This document shows, in pieces, positions 35,241 through 46,275 of a stretch of 64,000 nucleotides of DNA. How positions within the stretch are numbered: the stretch's first letter is position 1; each line of letters begins with the position of its first letter. Under the pieces are notes generated by a model. The model saw only the letters and a program-made list of their open reading frames with translations. It was not told the origin of the DNA and did not search any database. This stretch comes from Devosia pacifica (GTDB taxonomy: Bacteria > Pseudomonadota > Alphaproteobacteria > Rhizobiales > Devosiaceae): contig NZ_BMZE01000002.1 in assembly GCF_014652635.1 (NCBI RefSeq), forward strand, positions 1,096,965 through 1,160,964, given 5' to 3'. Both the position numbers and the translations under genes were made by a program.

Positions 35241-36167
35241 TTAAGGCTGAATCAACATCCGTTGCGTTGCCCGCTCCTGTGGGTATGTCTGCGGATTGTA
35301 GGTCGGCTGTGCCTCGAGAGCCTGGCGCGACGTATTGAGGTAAAGGTATCGGTCGCCGGTAATGTCGGCACCGAAGCTCAGGTTTTCATAGGCAACCGCC
35401 ACCGGCTTTGCCCCAAGGCCGAGAAATCCACCGACGTCGATGACCAGCGCGTCGATCTGACCGTTCGGGTCAGCCAACACTTCATTGATGGTACCGATTG
35501 GTTCGTCATTGACCCCGTATACCCCCATACCGCGCAACTCTTCGGGCTGCGGGTCGACCGCTGCGCCGCTTTCCTCCAGGCCAGGAGCAGCGTTTTCCGC
35601 TTGATCGGTGGTCATCGTGGGGTCGATGGTCTGGCCCGTCTGCTCTTCCTCACCAACCATCTGCTGCTGCTCCTCGGCGGGTGTATCGGGAACCTGCGGA
35701 GAAGCGTCTGAGGTTTGCGGCCATTGGAATTCGGGCGCGCCTGCGAGTGAATCGCGCGTGGTCTCCAGTACCCATCGTGTCGTGCCGTCCGACACCGGCG
35801 TGCGTGAGAGATCCTGAAAATCGATTGCGACAAATTTGCTAGAGACCCCAAGATAGGCGCCGACATCGACGATTGCCGCGCTGACATCACCCAGGGGGCC
35901 GATCACCAGATCTTCAACGGTGCCGATGAGTTCGGCCTGTGCGTTTGTGCTGTCATGAATCTGCTGGCCAAAGATGACGCTGGCGAGGGTTTCCTCTGAA
36001 GTGACCTGATGTCCCTCCGACATCACCGTGGGCGGGGTCAGGCCCACTTGCTCAAGCTGGCTCGAGGACCGTGTGTCACCGGGCAGATCAACCTCCGGCA
36101 CCTGCGCAACTGAGATCGATGTCGCAGCAGCCAATAGTCCTAGGGTGATTGGAATATTGCGGATCAT
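35241..36167 (-). CDS. Exported protein with two PRC-barrel domains
   Basis: A 308-residue protein with a signal peptide (to about residue 20, SISVAQ). It carries two PRC-barrel domains, about 62-150 (GTVEDLVIGPLGDVSAAIVDVG) and 222-300 (GTINEVLADPNGQIDALVIDVG), joined by a Gln/Glu-rich linker. PRC-barrels often bind other proteins or small ligands in the periplasm. The downstream order after the MAPAEG-repeat PRC gene suggests a paralogous pair, separated by a terminator. GAGG lies ten bases before the ATG. Confidence 0.8.
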   Translation of the reverse strand: MIRNIPITLGLLAAATSISVAQVPEVDLPGDTRSSSQLEQVGLTPPTVMSEGHQVTSEETLASVIFGQQIHDSTNAQAELIGTVEDLVIGPLGDVSAAIVDVGAYLGVSSKFVAIDFQDLSRTPVSDGTTRWVLETTRDSLAGAPEFQWPQTSDASPQVPDTPAEEQQQMVGEEEQTGQTIDPTMTTDQAENAAPGLEESGAAVDPQPEELRGMGVYGVNDEPIGTINEVLADPNGQIDALVIDVGGFLGLGAKPVAVAYENLSFGADITGDRYLYLNTSRQALEAQPTYNPQTYPQERATQRMLIQP

Positions 36168-36189
36168 GTTCACGGCCTCGTTTACCTGG

Positions 36190-36220
36190 AATGAGAAAGG
36201 CCGGCCCGCGGACGGGCCGA
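36190..36220 (-). terminator. Intrinsic terminator of the MAPAEG-repeat PRC gene
   Basis: Stem CGGCCCG / CGGGCCG with a four-base loop, followed on the minus strand by GCCTTTCTCATT. It separates the two PRC-barrel genes. Confidence 0.7.
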
Positions 36221-36247
36221 CCCAAGAACTCAATAGTAGCGCGTAGC

Positions 36248-37165
36248 TTACTGTGCGGGCTGCTCGGCAGGAGCCATGTCGCCTTCAGCCGGCGCCATTG
36301 CACCGCCATCGGCAGGGGCCATTGCACCCCCTTCAGCCGGAGCCATTGCGCCATCAGCGGGGGCCATTGCACCAGCCGGATCTGCGGGGGCCATTGCACC
36401 ACCGTCAGCCGGGGCCATTGCGCCAGCTGGGTCAACTGGCTGGTCTTCCGCCCAGACGAACTCCGGAGCACCCTCAAGGGCTTCGGCATTGGTCTCAAGG
36501 ACCCAACGCTCGGTGTTATCCGCAGCGATGGTGAAGTTCAGCAGCTCGAAATCGGCCGCAACCTGCTTCTCACCAATCCCGAGGAAACCGCCTACGCCGA
36601 TGACAACTGCCTCGAGCTGGCCGTCTGCAGTGAAGACGAGATCATTGATGTCACCAATATTCTCGGCATCGTCAGCTGCCGACGAATAGACCGGCATGCC
36701 CAGCATTTCGCTGATCAGATTGTCGGAATCCGCCGCAGTGTAACCCTGCGAGACGTCCCACGGCTCATCGACCATTTCGTCCTCAGGGGCGTCGGTGTTG
36801 AGCTCCTGATCTTCGCTCAGGATTTCTTCGCCTTCAACGGCCATGGCGTCATCGCCTTCGGCAGGAGCCATGGCATCGCCCTCAGCAGGGGCCATTGCAT
36901 CGTCGCCTTCGGCAGGGGCCATGGCGTCATCGCCTTCGGCCGGTGCCATGGCACCGCCTTCAGTGGTCAGCTCGCCATCGGCCGGAGCCATGGCATCTTC
37001 GCCTTCTTCAGGGGCGGCAGCATCATCCATTGGCTCCATGCCTTCGGCCGGCGCTTCCATCTCGTTCATGGGAGCTTCGGTGTCTACGGCAGGCGCATCT
37101 TGGGCGATTGCGGCCGAACCCAGAAGAGCTGCAATGGCAGTGGTGGTCAAAAGGGTGCGGATCAT
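36248..37165 (-). CDS. Exported PRC-barrel protein with two MAPAEG repeat arrays
   Basis: A 305-residue protein with a signal peptide (cleavage near AIAQ, residue 22). A single PRC-barrel domain (about 148-235; GDINDLVFTADGQLEAVVIGVGG) is flanked by two low-complexity arrays of short units around M-A-P-A-E/D-G: about residues 57-113 and 246-302. Composition is rich in Ala, Pro, Glu, Asp and Met, acidic, with almost no Lys or Arg after the signal peptide. GGAG precedes the ATG and an EcfG-type promoter lies about 90-115 bases upstream. Likely a stress-induced envelope protein whose repeats form flexible arms. Confidence 0.82.
   Translation of the reverse strand: MIRTLLTTTAIAALLGSAAIAQDAPAVDTEAPMNEMEAPAEGMEPMDDAAAPEEGEDAMAPADGELTTEGGAMAPAEGDDAMAPAEGDDAMAPAEGDAMAPAEGDDAMAVEGEEILSEDQELNTDAPEDEMVDEPWDVSQGYTAADSDNLISEMLGMPVYSSAADDAENIGDINDLVFTADGQLEAVVIGVGGFLGIGEKQVAADFELLNFTIAADNTERWVLETNAEALEGAPEFVWAEDQPVDPAGAMAPADGGAMAPADPAGAMAPADGAMAPAEGGAMAPADGGAMAPAEGDMAPAEQPAQ
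36260..36430 (-). repeat. MAPAEG coding repeats, C-terminal array
   Basis: About seven short in-frame units around GGGGCCATTGCACC (plus strand) encode MAPA(E/D)GG-type peptides, with unit lengths of about 21-33 bases. Near-identical DNA between units points to recent expansion by slippage or recombination. Confidence 0.8.
36827..36997 (-). repeat. MAPAEG coding repeats, N-terminal array
   Basis: Five units encode DAMAPAEGD-like peptides, with near-identical DNA (GCAGGGGCCATGGCGTCATC type on the plus strand). The array lies between the signal peptide and the PRC-barrel domain. Confidence 0.8.
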
Positions 37166-37254
37166 AGTAATCTCCAGCTGTTCATTGTTTTGAACAGGGT
37201 CGTGCGACATCTAACTTCCCGGTGAGCTGTCGCGCGGCCCATTATGCTGGAATG

Positions 37255-37279
37255 AACGCCAAAGCAGATCACTCGTTCC
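37255..37279 (-). promoter_or_regulatory. EcfG-type (general stress) promoter
   Basis: Minus strand GGAAC (37279-37275), 16 bases, CGTT (37258-37255), the exact EcfG consensus. It gives a leader of about 80 bases before the ATG at 37165 of the MAPAEG-repeat PRC protein. Confidence 0.65.
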
Positions 37280-37339
37280 CGCAGTTTTCACGATTCCTTG
37301 ACTTCGCCATATTCTGGCCAGCAGCAGGCCCCTACACGG

Positions 37340-37786
37340 TTACTGTTCATCGAGATCATAGGTGCGCATGGCCCGGTGCGGCATGCCGCCATCCATGAAC
37401 TCTCCGCCGAATGCCTGAAACCCAAGCCCTTCATAAAGGCCCAGTTTATCGATTTGCGCGGCGAGATAGAAACGGTCATGGCCATTTCGCCGACACTCCT
37501 GCATGGCGGCCATCAATAGCGCTCGAGCAATGCCTCGCCGGCGCCAGGCCTTCGAGACCGCCACCCGGCCAATTTTGGCGTGTTCAGGCTTGAAGACGAC
37601 CCGCAGTGTTGCGACCACTTCGCCCTCGGCGATGGCAACATGGTGCTGCGCGACCAAGTCATCTGCATCCAGCTCAATCTCTTCTGGTACACCTTGTTCG
37701 GCTACGAAAACCTCTCGGCGCAGACGGAAGGCAGCTTGCGAAAGGGTTGAGAACGCTGGAACCCGCAGGTAGTGCAGCTCGGTCAT
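37340..37786 (-). CDS. GNAT family N-acetyltransferase (ElaA-like)
   Basis: A 148-residue acetyl-CoA-dependent acetyltransferase. The acetyl-CoA pyrophosphate loop is in GRVAVSKAWRRRGIARAL near residue 72, the N-terminal RREVFVAEQGVPEEIELD near 23 and LGLYEGLGFQAFGGEFMDGGMPH near 113 recall the ElaA/GNAT subgroup. GGAG precedes the ATG. It lies 33 bases after the zinc-peptidase gene on the same strand. The substrate is not known. Confidence 0.82.
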   Translation of the reverse strand: MTELHYLRVPAFSTLSQAAFRLRREVFVAEQGVPEEIELDADDLVAQHHVAIAEGEVVATLRVVFKPEHAKIGRVAVSKAWRRRGIARALLMAAMQECRRNGHDRFYLAAQIDKLGLYEGLGFQAFGGEFMDGGMPHRAMRTYDLDEQ

Positions 37787-37819
37787 TAGTACGGCTCCAT
37801 TTTTGGCGCAGCCGTACCC

Positions 37820-38893
37820 TTAACGGGCGTTGCTGTCACCCGCGGTGTTGCCGTGAACAATGCGATGGACGAGCGCCAGCTTCTTGATGACTTCTGGGGT
37901 GAGGACGAAGGGATAGGCGTCGGCGAGACCCATCGACCGGTTGAGGGAGTTGGTCAGGCCCGCCAACGGGATCCAGCTTGCGGCGATCTGCTCGAAGCTT
38001 TGTGCCTGATAAGGATCGTATCCAGCCCTCAAGGCGGTGTCGCCTCCGTGCGGCGGGTGAACCTCAACCTGATACTGTGAAGCAGTTTCCAGCGTATCGG
38101 TGATGTGGAGGTAATGCGCCCAGCACTCCGCGAAGTCTTCCCACGGGTGCGAGGTCGCGTAGGCGCTGATGAAGTTCTGTGGCCAGTCGGCGGGGGCACC
38201 GTTTGCATAGTGCCGCTTGAGCGCATCGCCATAGTCTTCCGTTTCGTCGCCGAATACCCTGCGGAACTCCTCAAGGACTAGGTGACCCTCCACCAGCAGA
38301 TCCCAGTAGTGATGGCCGATCTCGTGCCGGAAATGCCCGAGAAGGGTCCGATAGGGTTCGCCCATCGCAGCACGCCGACGTTCCCGTTCAGCGTCATCGG
38401 CCTCGGCAAGTGCCAGGGTGATGTAGCCGCGGTCATGCCCAGTCATCACCTGCTCGCCATTTCCCCTAGCTTCGGCGAGAAAATCGAAAGCCAATCCGTG
38501 CTGGGGGTTCTCGGCGCGCGTTTCCAGCGGAAGCCCGAGACGCAAGAGCGAATAAAAGAGACGCTTTTTTGCCCGCTCGATGACCTGCCACTGATGCAAA
38601 TGGTCGGGAACTGAAAGATCGGGCACCGTCTCGTTGTGCCGACAAGCGAGACAATAAATGTCGCCGTCCGGCTGCGCGTCGATCAGCCAGTTGCAGGCGT
38701 CGTGGCGCGCATTGTCACAATAGACATAGGTGTTGTCGGGAACCGTCACGGAGCGATAGACCCCGTTATCTGCCTTAAGGGCGATCATCATGTTTTCGCG
38801 TGGCAAATAGCCCAGCAGGTGACCGCAGGCTTCGCAAAGCGCGTTCTCGAAATAGACCGTATTGCCACAGTGATCGCAGGTGAAGAGTTTCAT
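37820..38893 (-). CDS. Putative zinc-binding metallopeptidase (DUF2248 type)
   Basis: A 357-residue protein. Two zinc-ribbon-like Cys pairs (CDHCGN at residue 6 and CEAC at 20) start an N-terminal zinc ribbon, with more Cys/His pairs near 60-85 (YCDNARHDACNW; YCLACRH). The gluzincin motif HEIGHHYW near 204 and a downstream Glu in PWEDFAECWAHYLHI near 265 supply the metal site. No signal peptide is present, so it is cytoplasmic. The family is widespread in proteobacteria and has no assigned substrate that I know of. Confidence 0.8.
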   Translation of the reverse strand: MKLFTCDHCGNTVYFENALCEACGHLLGYLPRENMMIALKADNGVYRSVTVPDNTYVYCDNARHDACNWLIDAQPDGDIYCLACRHNETVPDLSVPDHLHQWQVIERAKKRLFYSLLRLGLPLETRAENPQHGLAFDFLAEARGNGEQVMTGHDRGYITLALAEADDAERERRRAAMGEPYRTLLGHFRHEIGHHYWDLLVEGHLVLEEFRRVFGDETEDYGDALKRHYANGAPADWPQNFISAYATSHPWEDFAECWAHYLHITDTLETASQYQVEVHPPHGGDTALRAGYDPYQAQSFEQIAASWIPLAGLTNSLNRSMGLADAYPFVLTPEVIKKLALVHRIVHGNTAGDSNAR

Positions 38894-38986
38894 TTTGGGC
38901 CCCGATGAGTGCGGTAGTAAATGCGCCACCGGGGTTGCTGTTCCGTCAGATCTTCGATGCGTGTGACGCGATGGTGGAATTGACCG

Positions 38987-41113
38987 CTAGACGCTTCCGA
39001 CGGTCTTCAGCCGGATGCGTGGATGCACCTCGTTCTGGCTCATTACCACGGTCTGTGGGCGGAAGCGCTCGATGATGGCGCGCACATGCGGGCGCAGGCC
39101 AGGCGAGGTGATGAGGACAGGCAATTCGCCCTGTTGCGCTGCTTTTTCGAATCCGGCCTGCACCGCCCCGATAAACTGCTGCAGGCGCGACGGCGCCATC
39201 GCCAGGTGACGCGCTTCGCCTTCGCCGACCATGGCTTCGGCGAAATCCCGCTCCCATTGCGGCGAGAGCGTCAGAAGCGGCAAATTGCCTTCCATGTTGA
39301 GATTGGCGGCGCAAAGCTGGCGCGCGAGGCGTGATCGCACATGCTCGGCAATGGTCTGCGGCGAGCGGCCAGGCCCTGCGATCTCGGCGACGCCCTCAAG
39401 AATGGTCGGCAGATCGCGGATCGAGACGCGCTCGTTAAGGAGTGCCTGCAGAACGCGCTGGATCCCGGACACGCTGATCTGCGAGGGGACGATATCCTCA
39501 ACAAGTTTCTGCTGGTCCTTGTCGAGCCCGCTCAGCAGAGATTGCACATTCGCGTAGCTCAAGAGGTCAGCGACATTGGCTTTGAGGATTTCGGTCAGGT
39601 GCGTTGAGATCACCGTCGAGGGATCGATGATCGACAGCCCCTCAAACTCTGCTTCGTCACGCAGGCCCGGCTCGATCCAAGCGGCAGGCAGGCCGAATGT
39701 CGGCTCGGTCGTGTGGTGGCCCGGCAGCGAAATCGAGTTGCCTGTGGGGTCCATCACCATCAGCAGGTTGGCATGCACTTCGCCGCCGCCCGCTTCGACT
39801 TCCTTGATGCGCACCTTATAAAGGTTCGGCTCAAGCTGCATGTTATCGAGGATGCGCACCGGCGGCATGATGAAGCCGAGATCGACAGCAAGCTGGCGGC
39901 GCAGAGCCTTGATCTGGTCGGTCAGCCTGTCGGAACCGTTCTCGTCTTCCTTGACGAGGCTCAAAAGGCCATAGCCGAGCTCGAGCTTGAGTTCATCGAT
40001 CTTGAGGCTGTCGGTGATCGGAGGCTCCGGGGCTGTTTGCGGCTCGCCGGCCGGGCCCTGCTGGGCCTGGGAAATCGCTTCTTCGACAGCTTCCGATTTG
40101 CGGGCCTTGCTCGCCCGGTAGGCGACGTAGCCGACGCCGCCGGCCAGTGCCATGAATGGGATGAACGGCATGCCCGGTAGCAGCGCCAGCAGCGCCATCA
40201 CCGCTGAAGACATACCGAGCGCCTTGGGATAGCCGCTGAACTGCTTGCCGAGAGCCTTGTCGGCACTACCGGTAACGCCGGACTTGGAAACGAGGATACC
40301 GGCGGCCGTCGAGACGATCAGCGCCGGGATCTGGCTGACGAGGCCGTCGCCGATCGTGAGCAGCGTATAGACGTTCCCGGCCTCCGAGAACGACAATCCC
40401 TCCTGCATGACGCCGATGACCATACCGGCAATGACGTTGATGAAGGTGATGATCAGGCCGGCAACAGCATCGCCACGCACAAACTTGCTGGCACCATCCA
40501 TGTTACCGAAAAAGGCGCTTTCGCCCTCAAGCTCGGCGCGGCGGGCGCGTGCCGTCGCCTCGTCGATCAGGCCGGCGGAGAGATCGGCATCGATCGCCAT
40601 CTGCTTGCCGGGCATGGCATCGAGGCTGAAGCGCGCCGCAACTTCCGCGATGCGGCCCGAACCCTTGGTGATGACGATGAAGTTCACCAGCACCAGGATG
40701 GCAAACACCACCAGACCGATGATGAAGTTGCCGCGCATGATGAAATTGCCGAACGCCTCGATGACGTGCCCGGCGGCATCAGTACCGGTGTGGCCGTTGG
40801 ACAGAATAAGCCGGGTACTCGCAAGGTTGAGGCCGAGCCGCAGCATGGTGGCGATCAGCAACACCGTCGGAAACGACGAGAACTCCAGCGGCTTGTGGAT
40901 GAACAGCGCCGTCATCAGGATCAGCACCGAGAACACGATGGAGATCGCCAGCAGCCCATCGAGCATGATCGAGGGCATTGGCAGGATAAGGACGACGATT
41001 AGCGCCATCACCCCTGTCGCGAGGGCAATGTCGCCGGAGCGCAGCGTGTCGATCACGCTCTTCGTGCTGGGGAGCGTGAACTTGCGATCTGAAGTGTTCG
41101 GGGTGTCGGTCAC
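38987..41113 (-). CDS. flhA: Flagellar export gate protein FlhA
   Basis: A 708-residue FHIPEP-family protein, the major component of the flagellar export gate. Residues 1-330 hold about eight membrane helices with the conserved FHIPEP loop (GSGRIAEVAARFSLDAMPGKQMAIDADLSAG near 150). The C-terminal half is the cytoplasmic domain that binds chaperone-substrate pairs. GTG start with AAGGA upstream. It is the last gene of the fliF-fliG-fliH-fliN-flbD-flhA run. Confidence 0.96.
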   Translation of the reverse strand: MTDTPNTSDRKFTLPSTKSVIDTLRSGDIALATGVMALIVVLILPMPSIMLDGLLAISIVFSVLILMTALFIHKPLEFSSFPTVLLIATMLRLGLNLASTRLILSNGHTGTDAAGHVIEAFGNFIMRGNFIIGLVVFAILVLVNFIVITKGSGRIAEVAARFSLDAMPGKQMAIDADLSAGLIDEATARARRAELEGESAFFGNMDGASKFVRGDAVAGLIITFINVIAGMVIGVMQEGLSFSEAGNVYTLLTIGDGLVSQIPALIVSTAAGILVSKSGVTGSADKALGKQFSGYPKALGMSSAVMALLALLPGMPFIPFMALAGGVGYVAYRASKARKSEAVEEAISQAQQGPAGEPQTAPEPPITDSLKIDELKLELGYGLLSLVKEDENGSDRLTDQIKALRRQLAVDLGFIMPPVRILDNMQLEPNLYKVRIKEVEAGGGEVHANLLMVMDPTGNSISLPGHHTTEPTFGLPAAWIEPGLRDEAEFEGLSIIDPSTVISTHLTEILKANVADLLSYANVQSLLSGLDKDQQKLVEDIVPSQISVSGIQRVLQALLNERVSIRDLPTILEGVAEIAGPGRSPQTIAEHVRSRLARQLCAANLNMEGNLPLLTLSPQWERDFAEAMVGEGEARHLAMAPSRLQQFIGAVQAGFEKAAQQGELPVLITSPGLRPHVRAIIERFRPQTVVMSQNEVHPRIRLKTVGSV

Positions 41114-41136
41114 CAGCGACGTATCCTTTTAGGGGC

Positions 41137-42504
<1,368 letters not shown>

Positions 42505-42516
42505 GGTCAGATTTCC

Positions 42517-42852
42517 TCAGTGCGGCTTGATGATTTCGGTCATGGTCACGCCCAGCCGGTTTTCGACCAGGACGATCTCGCCGCGTGCGACCAGACGGTC
42601 ATTGACAAAGATTTCGACGGCCTCGCCGACCTGCCGGTCGAGTTCGATGACGGTGCCGACATCGAGGCGCAAGAGATCGGATACCGGCATGCGGGTACGC
42701 CCGAGAATGACCGAGATGCGCACCGGCACGTCAAAAACGGCTTCGAGATCGGCAGCGGTCTTTTCAACGTGCGCGCCGCTCTCGGGCTCAGCCATCTGAG
42801 CGGCCATTTCTTCGAGGTTCATGCTGTTGGGATTATCAGAGTCATTGCTCAT
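42517..42852 (-). CDS. fliN: Flagellar motor switch protein FliN
   Basis: A 111-residue C-ring component. The SpoA domain covers residues 35-108 (VFDVPVRISVILGRTRMPVSDLLRLDVGTVIELDR; VNDRLVARGEIVLVENRLGVTMTEI). A short acidic N-terminal tail precedes it. ATG 42852 has GGAG upstream and overlaps the fliH stop by four bases (ATGA). The frame is open further upstream but that part is fliH. Confidence 0.94.
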   Translation of the reverse strand: MSNDSDNPNSMNLEEMAAQMAEPESGAHVEKTAADLEAVFDVPVRISVILGRTRMPVSDLLRLDVGTVIELDRQVGEAVEIFVNDRLVARGEIVLVENRLGVTMTEIIKPH

Positions 42853-43499
42853 GGCTCTTGCTCCTCGTTCTGGACAGCCTGGCTGGCCTGCAGATAGTTG
42901 CGGATCGAAGCGTCGATGGCTCCGGAAACTTGTGAGATGTCGCGCACGAGCCCGCCATCGACCCATTCAAGCCGGCCATCGCCAATGCGGATCTCGGGGT
43001 CGCCCATGACGATCAACCGGCCGGCAAAGCCGGCGGAACGAATATGCTGTTCGGCCTTCTCGCGCATGGCATCGGCGAGCTCCGGATTGCAGCGGATGAC
43101 AAGGTGCGGTGCGCCGTCCAGCCCGGTCAGGCATTCCGCCAGCAAGGCCTCGAGTTCGGCCGTGGGGTTGCGGGCGATCAGGTGCAGAGCGAGCTTTCGC
43201 CCGACACTTGCCGCGAGTTCGACTGCGCTCGAAAGATGCGCCTTGATCGCGGTATCGAGCGCCTCGCTGGCGCGTGCAGCGTCGGTGGCGAGCGTGGCAG
43301 CCGCTGACGCCAGGGTTTGCTCGGCCATCGCCGCAGCGTTCTGCTCTCCGGCCTTCATACCTTCGGCATAAGCCTGCTGGCGGGCCTCGGCGATACGGCG
43401 CTCCACTTCGTCTTCCGGCACGCCGCGCGGCGCGGGGCGCGCTTCTGGTCGCCTGCGTCCCATATCGACATCGAAGGTGAATCGTGCGGGTTGTGTCAT
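42849..43499 (-). CDS. fliH: Flagellar assembly protein FliH
   Basis: A 216-residue protein at the usual fliH position between fliG and fliN. The N-terminal half is a long Ala/Glu-rich helix (EDEVERRIAEARQQAYAEGM), as expected for FliH, which regulates FliI. The C-terminal half (residues 115-205) resembles the V-ATPase E-subunit-like part of FliH (DGAPHLVIRCNPELAD; DGRLEWVDGGLVRD). Low sequence conservation is normal in this family; position carries much of the weight. Confidence 0.85.
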   Translation of the reverse strand: MTQPARFTFDVDMGRRRPEARPAPRGVPEDEVERRIAEARQQAYAEGMKAGEQNAAAMAEQTLASAAATLATDAARASEALDTAIKAHLSSAVELAASVGRKLALHLIARNPTAELEALLAECLTGLDGAPHLVIRCNPELADAMREKAEQHIRSAGFAGRLIVMGDPEIRIGDGRLEWVDGGLVRDISQVSGAIDASIRNYLQASQAVQNEEQEP

Positions 43500-43502
43500 C
43501 GC

Positions 43503-44552
43503 CTAGGCCACCATCTGCTCGTCGCCGCCGGACTTGACGATGATGATCTCGCCGCGTGCTGCGAGATCCTTGGCATTGGCGACCATGCGCGACTGCGCCT
43601 CGTCGACATCCTTGAGACGCACGGGGCCCATGGCCTCCATGTCCTCGCGCAGCATTTTCGAGGCGCGCGCCGACATGTTGGAGAAGAAGAATTCCTTGAT
43701 CTCGTCCGAGGCGCCCTTGAGGGCGAGCGCCAGTTCGCTCTTTTCCTGCGCCTGCAGCAGCGTCTGGATTGCCGAGGCATCGAGCTTCGTGAGGTCTTCA
43801 AAGGTGAACATCAGTGCCTTGATGCGCTCGGCATCGTCACGGCTTTGTTCTTCAAGGCCGGTCATGAACCGCGCCTCGGTCTGGCGATCGAAGGAGTTGA
43901 AGATTTCCGCCATCTGCTCGTGGCTGTCGCGGCGCTTGGTATGGCTCAGTGTCGACATGAATTCGGTGCGCAGCGTCGACTCGATCTTGTCGAGGATGTC
44001 TTTCTGCACGGCATCAAGACTAAGCATGCGGTGCACGACGTCCATCGCCAGCTCTTCCGGCATCTCGGCGAGAACACGGCTTGCGTGGTCGGTGGCGAGC
44101 TTTGAGAGCACTACGGCGATCGTCTGCGGGTACTCGTTCTTGAGATAGGCGGCGAGCACGTCCTCTTGAACGTTTGAGAGCTTCTCCCAAATGTTTCTGC
44201 CGGCGGGACCGCGGATCTCCTCCATGATGGCATCGACCCGCTCGGACGGGAGAAAACCCAGCAACAGGCGCTCGGTTGTGTCCGCGTTGCCGGCGATGCC
44301 GCCATTGGTCGACATGGTGGTGACGAAGTTCACCAGCAGGTCATCGAGCATGGCAGGCGTTATCGGGCCGAGCCGCACCATGGCGCGCGACAGCGCCTTG
44401 ATCTCGAGTTCGTCCAGCTCCTCGAAGATCGGTTTGCCGTAGTCTGGACCGAGCGCCAGCATCAACACTGCGGCACGCTCATCGCCAGAGAGCGGGCGAT
44501 GATCGGCATTGTCGCCGATGACCAGTTGAGCGGATCTGTTTTCCTCAGCCAT
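43503..44552 (-). CDS. fliG: Flagellar motor switch protein FliG
   Basis: A 349-residue rotor protein. N-terminal FliF-binding domain ([32 protein letters not shown]), the [13 protein letters not shown] middle-domain motif near residue 135, and the C-terminal torque domain with charged residues ([18 protein letters not shown]) that face the stators. It lies 8 bases after fliF and 3 before fliH. Confidence 0.95.
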   Translation of the reverse strand: MAEENRSAQLVIGDNADHRPLSGDERAAVLMLALGPDYGKPIFEELDELEIKALSRAMVRLGPITPAMLDDLLVNFVTTMSTNGGIAGNADTTERLLLGFLPSERVDAIMEEIRGPAGRNIWEKLSNVQEDVLAAYLKNEYPQTIAVVLSKLATDHASRVLAEMPEELAMDVVHRMLSLDAVQKDILDKIESTLRTEFMSTLSHTKRRDSHEQMAEIFNSFDRQTEARFMTGLEEQSRDDAERIKALMFTFEDLTKLDASAIQTLLQAQEKSELALALKGASDEIKEFFFSNMSARASKMLREDMEAMGPVRLKDVDEAQSRMVANAKDLAARGEIIIVKSGGDEQMVA

Positions 44553-44560
44553 TGATATCT

Positions 44561-46192
44561 CTACGCGGCGTCATTGAGCCAGTCGCGAACGATCATCGCG
44601 GCTTGCTTGGGGTTTTCTTCGATGAGGGCGCCAACTGTGCGAAGGGTTTTCACCTGGGCCTCACCCATGTTCTTGGCGTCGGTCAGCCGGCTGTCATGCT
44701 CGGCAAGGGGAACTGCATCGGATCCGCCGTGCGCGCCTGATGCACCGTCAGGACCTTCGAGAGTGCCGCCCTGTTCCGAGCCATCGGCAAGTGCCAATGG
44801 CTGCGGCTCGGGGGTCAGGACGCGCTTCAGAAGCGGACGCATGATGAACAGGATAAGAGCCAGCGCGATGAGAACCGTTACCGCCATTTCGGCAAACTGC
44901 ATCAAGTCGTCCCGGGTGAAATCGAACAGGCCAGGCTCGTCCGTGCCGATCTGAAGATCGGGACGTTCGGCGAACTGCATGTTGACGACTTCCACCGTGT
45001 CGCCGCGCTGCTCGGAGTATCCGATGGCGGAACGAACGAGAGTCGCGATCTGCTGCAGTTCCTCGGCCGTACGAGGCTGATAGACGGAGCTGCCATTACC
45101 ATCATCGGCATAGATGCCATCGACGACTACGGCAACGGAGATGCGGTTGATGCCACCGGCCTCGTTCACCACCGTCTCCGTGGTGCTCGAGATCTCGTAG
45201 TTCGTGGTTTCCTCGGTCGTCGAGCCTTGCTCGACCATCATCCCGTTGACCGGCGTGTCGGTGGTCGCGCCGGGCAGTTCGTTGGCAACGGAAACCTGCT
45301 CGCTACCGCCATCGGTCGACGAGCTTTCCTGTTCGCGAAGCTGCGTCGAACGGACAACCTGAGACTCAGGGTCATAGGTTTCGGAAGTCGTCGTCGAGCG
45401 GCTGTGGTCGATATCGGCATTGACCTCGACCCGCGCGCGGCCTGGGCCGACAACATTTGCCAGCAGGTCTTCAAGGCGCGTCCTAACGCGGTTCTCGTAG
45501 GCCATAGCCAGTTCCGAGGCTTCGCCGGCGATCAGCGCGTTCTCGTCGCCGTTGCCCGAGGCGAGCAGGCGGCCGGTCGAATCGACGAGCGAAACACGGG
45601 TGGTCGCAAGACCATCGATTGCCGATGCCACGAGCTGCTGGATGGCGCGTACTTCGCCGCTCGACAGCTCCCCGCGCGTGGTGACGACGATCGAGGCCGA
45701 TGGCTCGCGGCGTTCGCGCTGGAACAGTTCACGCTCGGGCAAGACGAGATGAACGCGTGCCGCCTGGACCCGGGCCAGCGAGGAGATGGTGCGCGACAGT
45801 TCGCCTTCAAGCGCCCGGACATTGTTGATGTTCTGAACGAAGCTGGTGGCGCCGAGTGTCGACTGCTGGTCGAAGATCTCGTAGCCGACCTGGCCGCGGG
45901 ACGGCAGGCCTTCGCCGGCCAGTTGCATGCGCAGCGTCGTTATCTGGTCGCGCGGAACGAGAATGGTCTCGCCGCCGGCCTGCAGTTCGTAGGGAATGCC
46001 TGAGGTCTGCAGTTCTGCAATGATTGCCGAGGAGTCTTCGAGCGACAGGCCGGAATAGACGGGCGCCATGACCGGCGCCTGCGAGCGCATGATCAGGAAT
46101 GCGAAGAACCCGAGCATCAGCACCGCCACGGTCGCCATGGCGGCGACGCGGGCGATGCCCAGACGGTTCAGGAACTGTAACAGATTGTCCAC
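44561..46192 (-). CDS. fliF: Flagellar MS-ring protein FliF
   Basis: A 543-residue MS-ring subunit. First membrane helix at residues 15-37, then the two YscJ-like ring-building motifs ([53 protein letters not shown]), a Ser/Thr/Glu-rich loop, a second membrane helix near 435-457 and a C-terminal FliG-binding tail ([17 protein letters not shown]). First gene of the large flagellar operon. A perfect CtrA box lies 84-98 bases upstream. Confidence 0.96.
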   Translation of the reverse strand: MDNLLQFLNRLGIARVAAMATVAVLMLGFFAFLIMRSQAPVMAPVYSGLSLEDSSAIIAELQTSGIPYELQAGGETILVPRDQITTLRMQLAGEGLPSRGQVGYEIFDQQSTLGATSFVQNINNVRALEGELSRTISSLARVQAARVHLVLPERELFQRERREPSASIVVTTRGELSSGEVRAIQQLVASAIDGLATTRVSLVDSTGRLLASGNGDENALIAGEASELAMAYENRVRTRLEDLLANVVGPGRARVEVNADIDHSRSTTTSETYDPESQVVRSTQLREQESSSTDGGSEQVSVANELPGATTDTPVNGMMVEQGSTTEETTNYEISSTTETVVNEAGGINRISVAVVVDGIYADDGNGSSVYQPRTAEELQQIATLVRSAIGYSEQRGDTVEVVNMQFAERPDLQIGTDEPGLFDFTRDDLMQFAEMAVTVLIALALILFIMRPLLKRVLTPEPQPLALADGSEQGGTLEGPDGASGAHGGSDAVPLAEHDSRLTDAKNMGEAQVKTLRTVGALIEENPKQAAMIVRDWLNDAA

Positions 46193-46275
46193 GCGCTACC
46201 CGGTCTTGCAAAAGCAGCGACTGCGGCCCCCGCAATCGATGGGCAAAAATTACCTAGCGCTTGGTAAACATTGTC

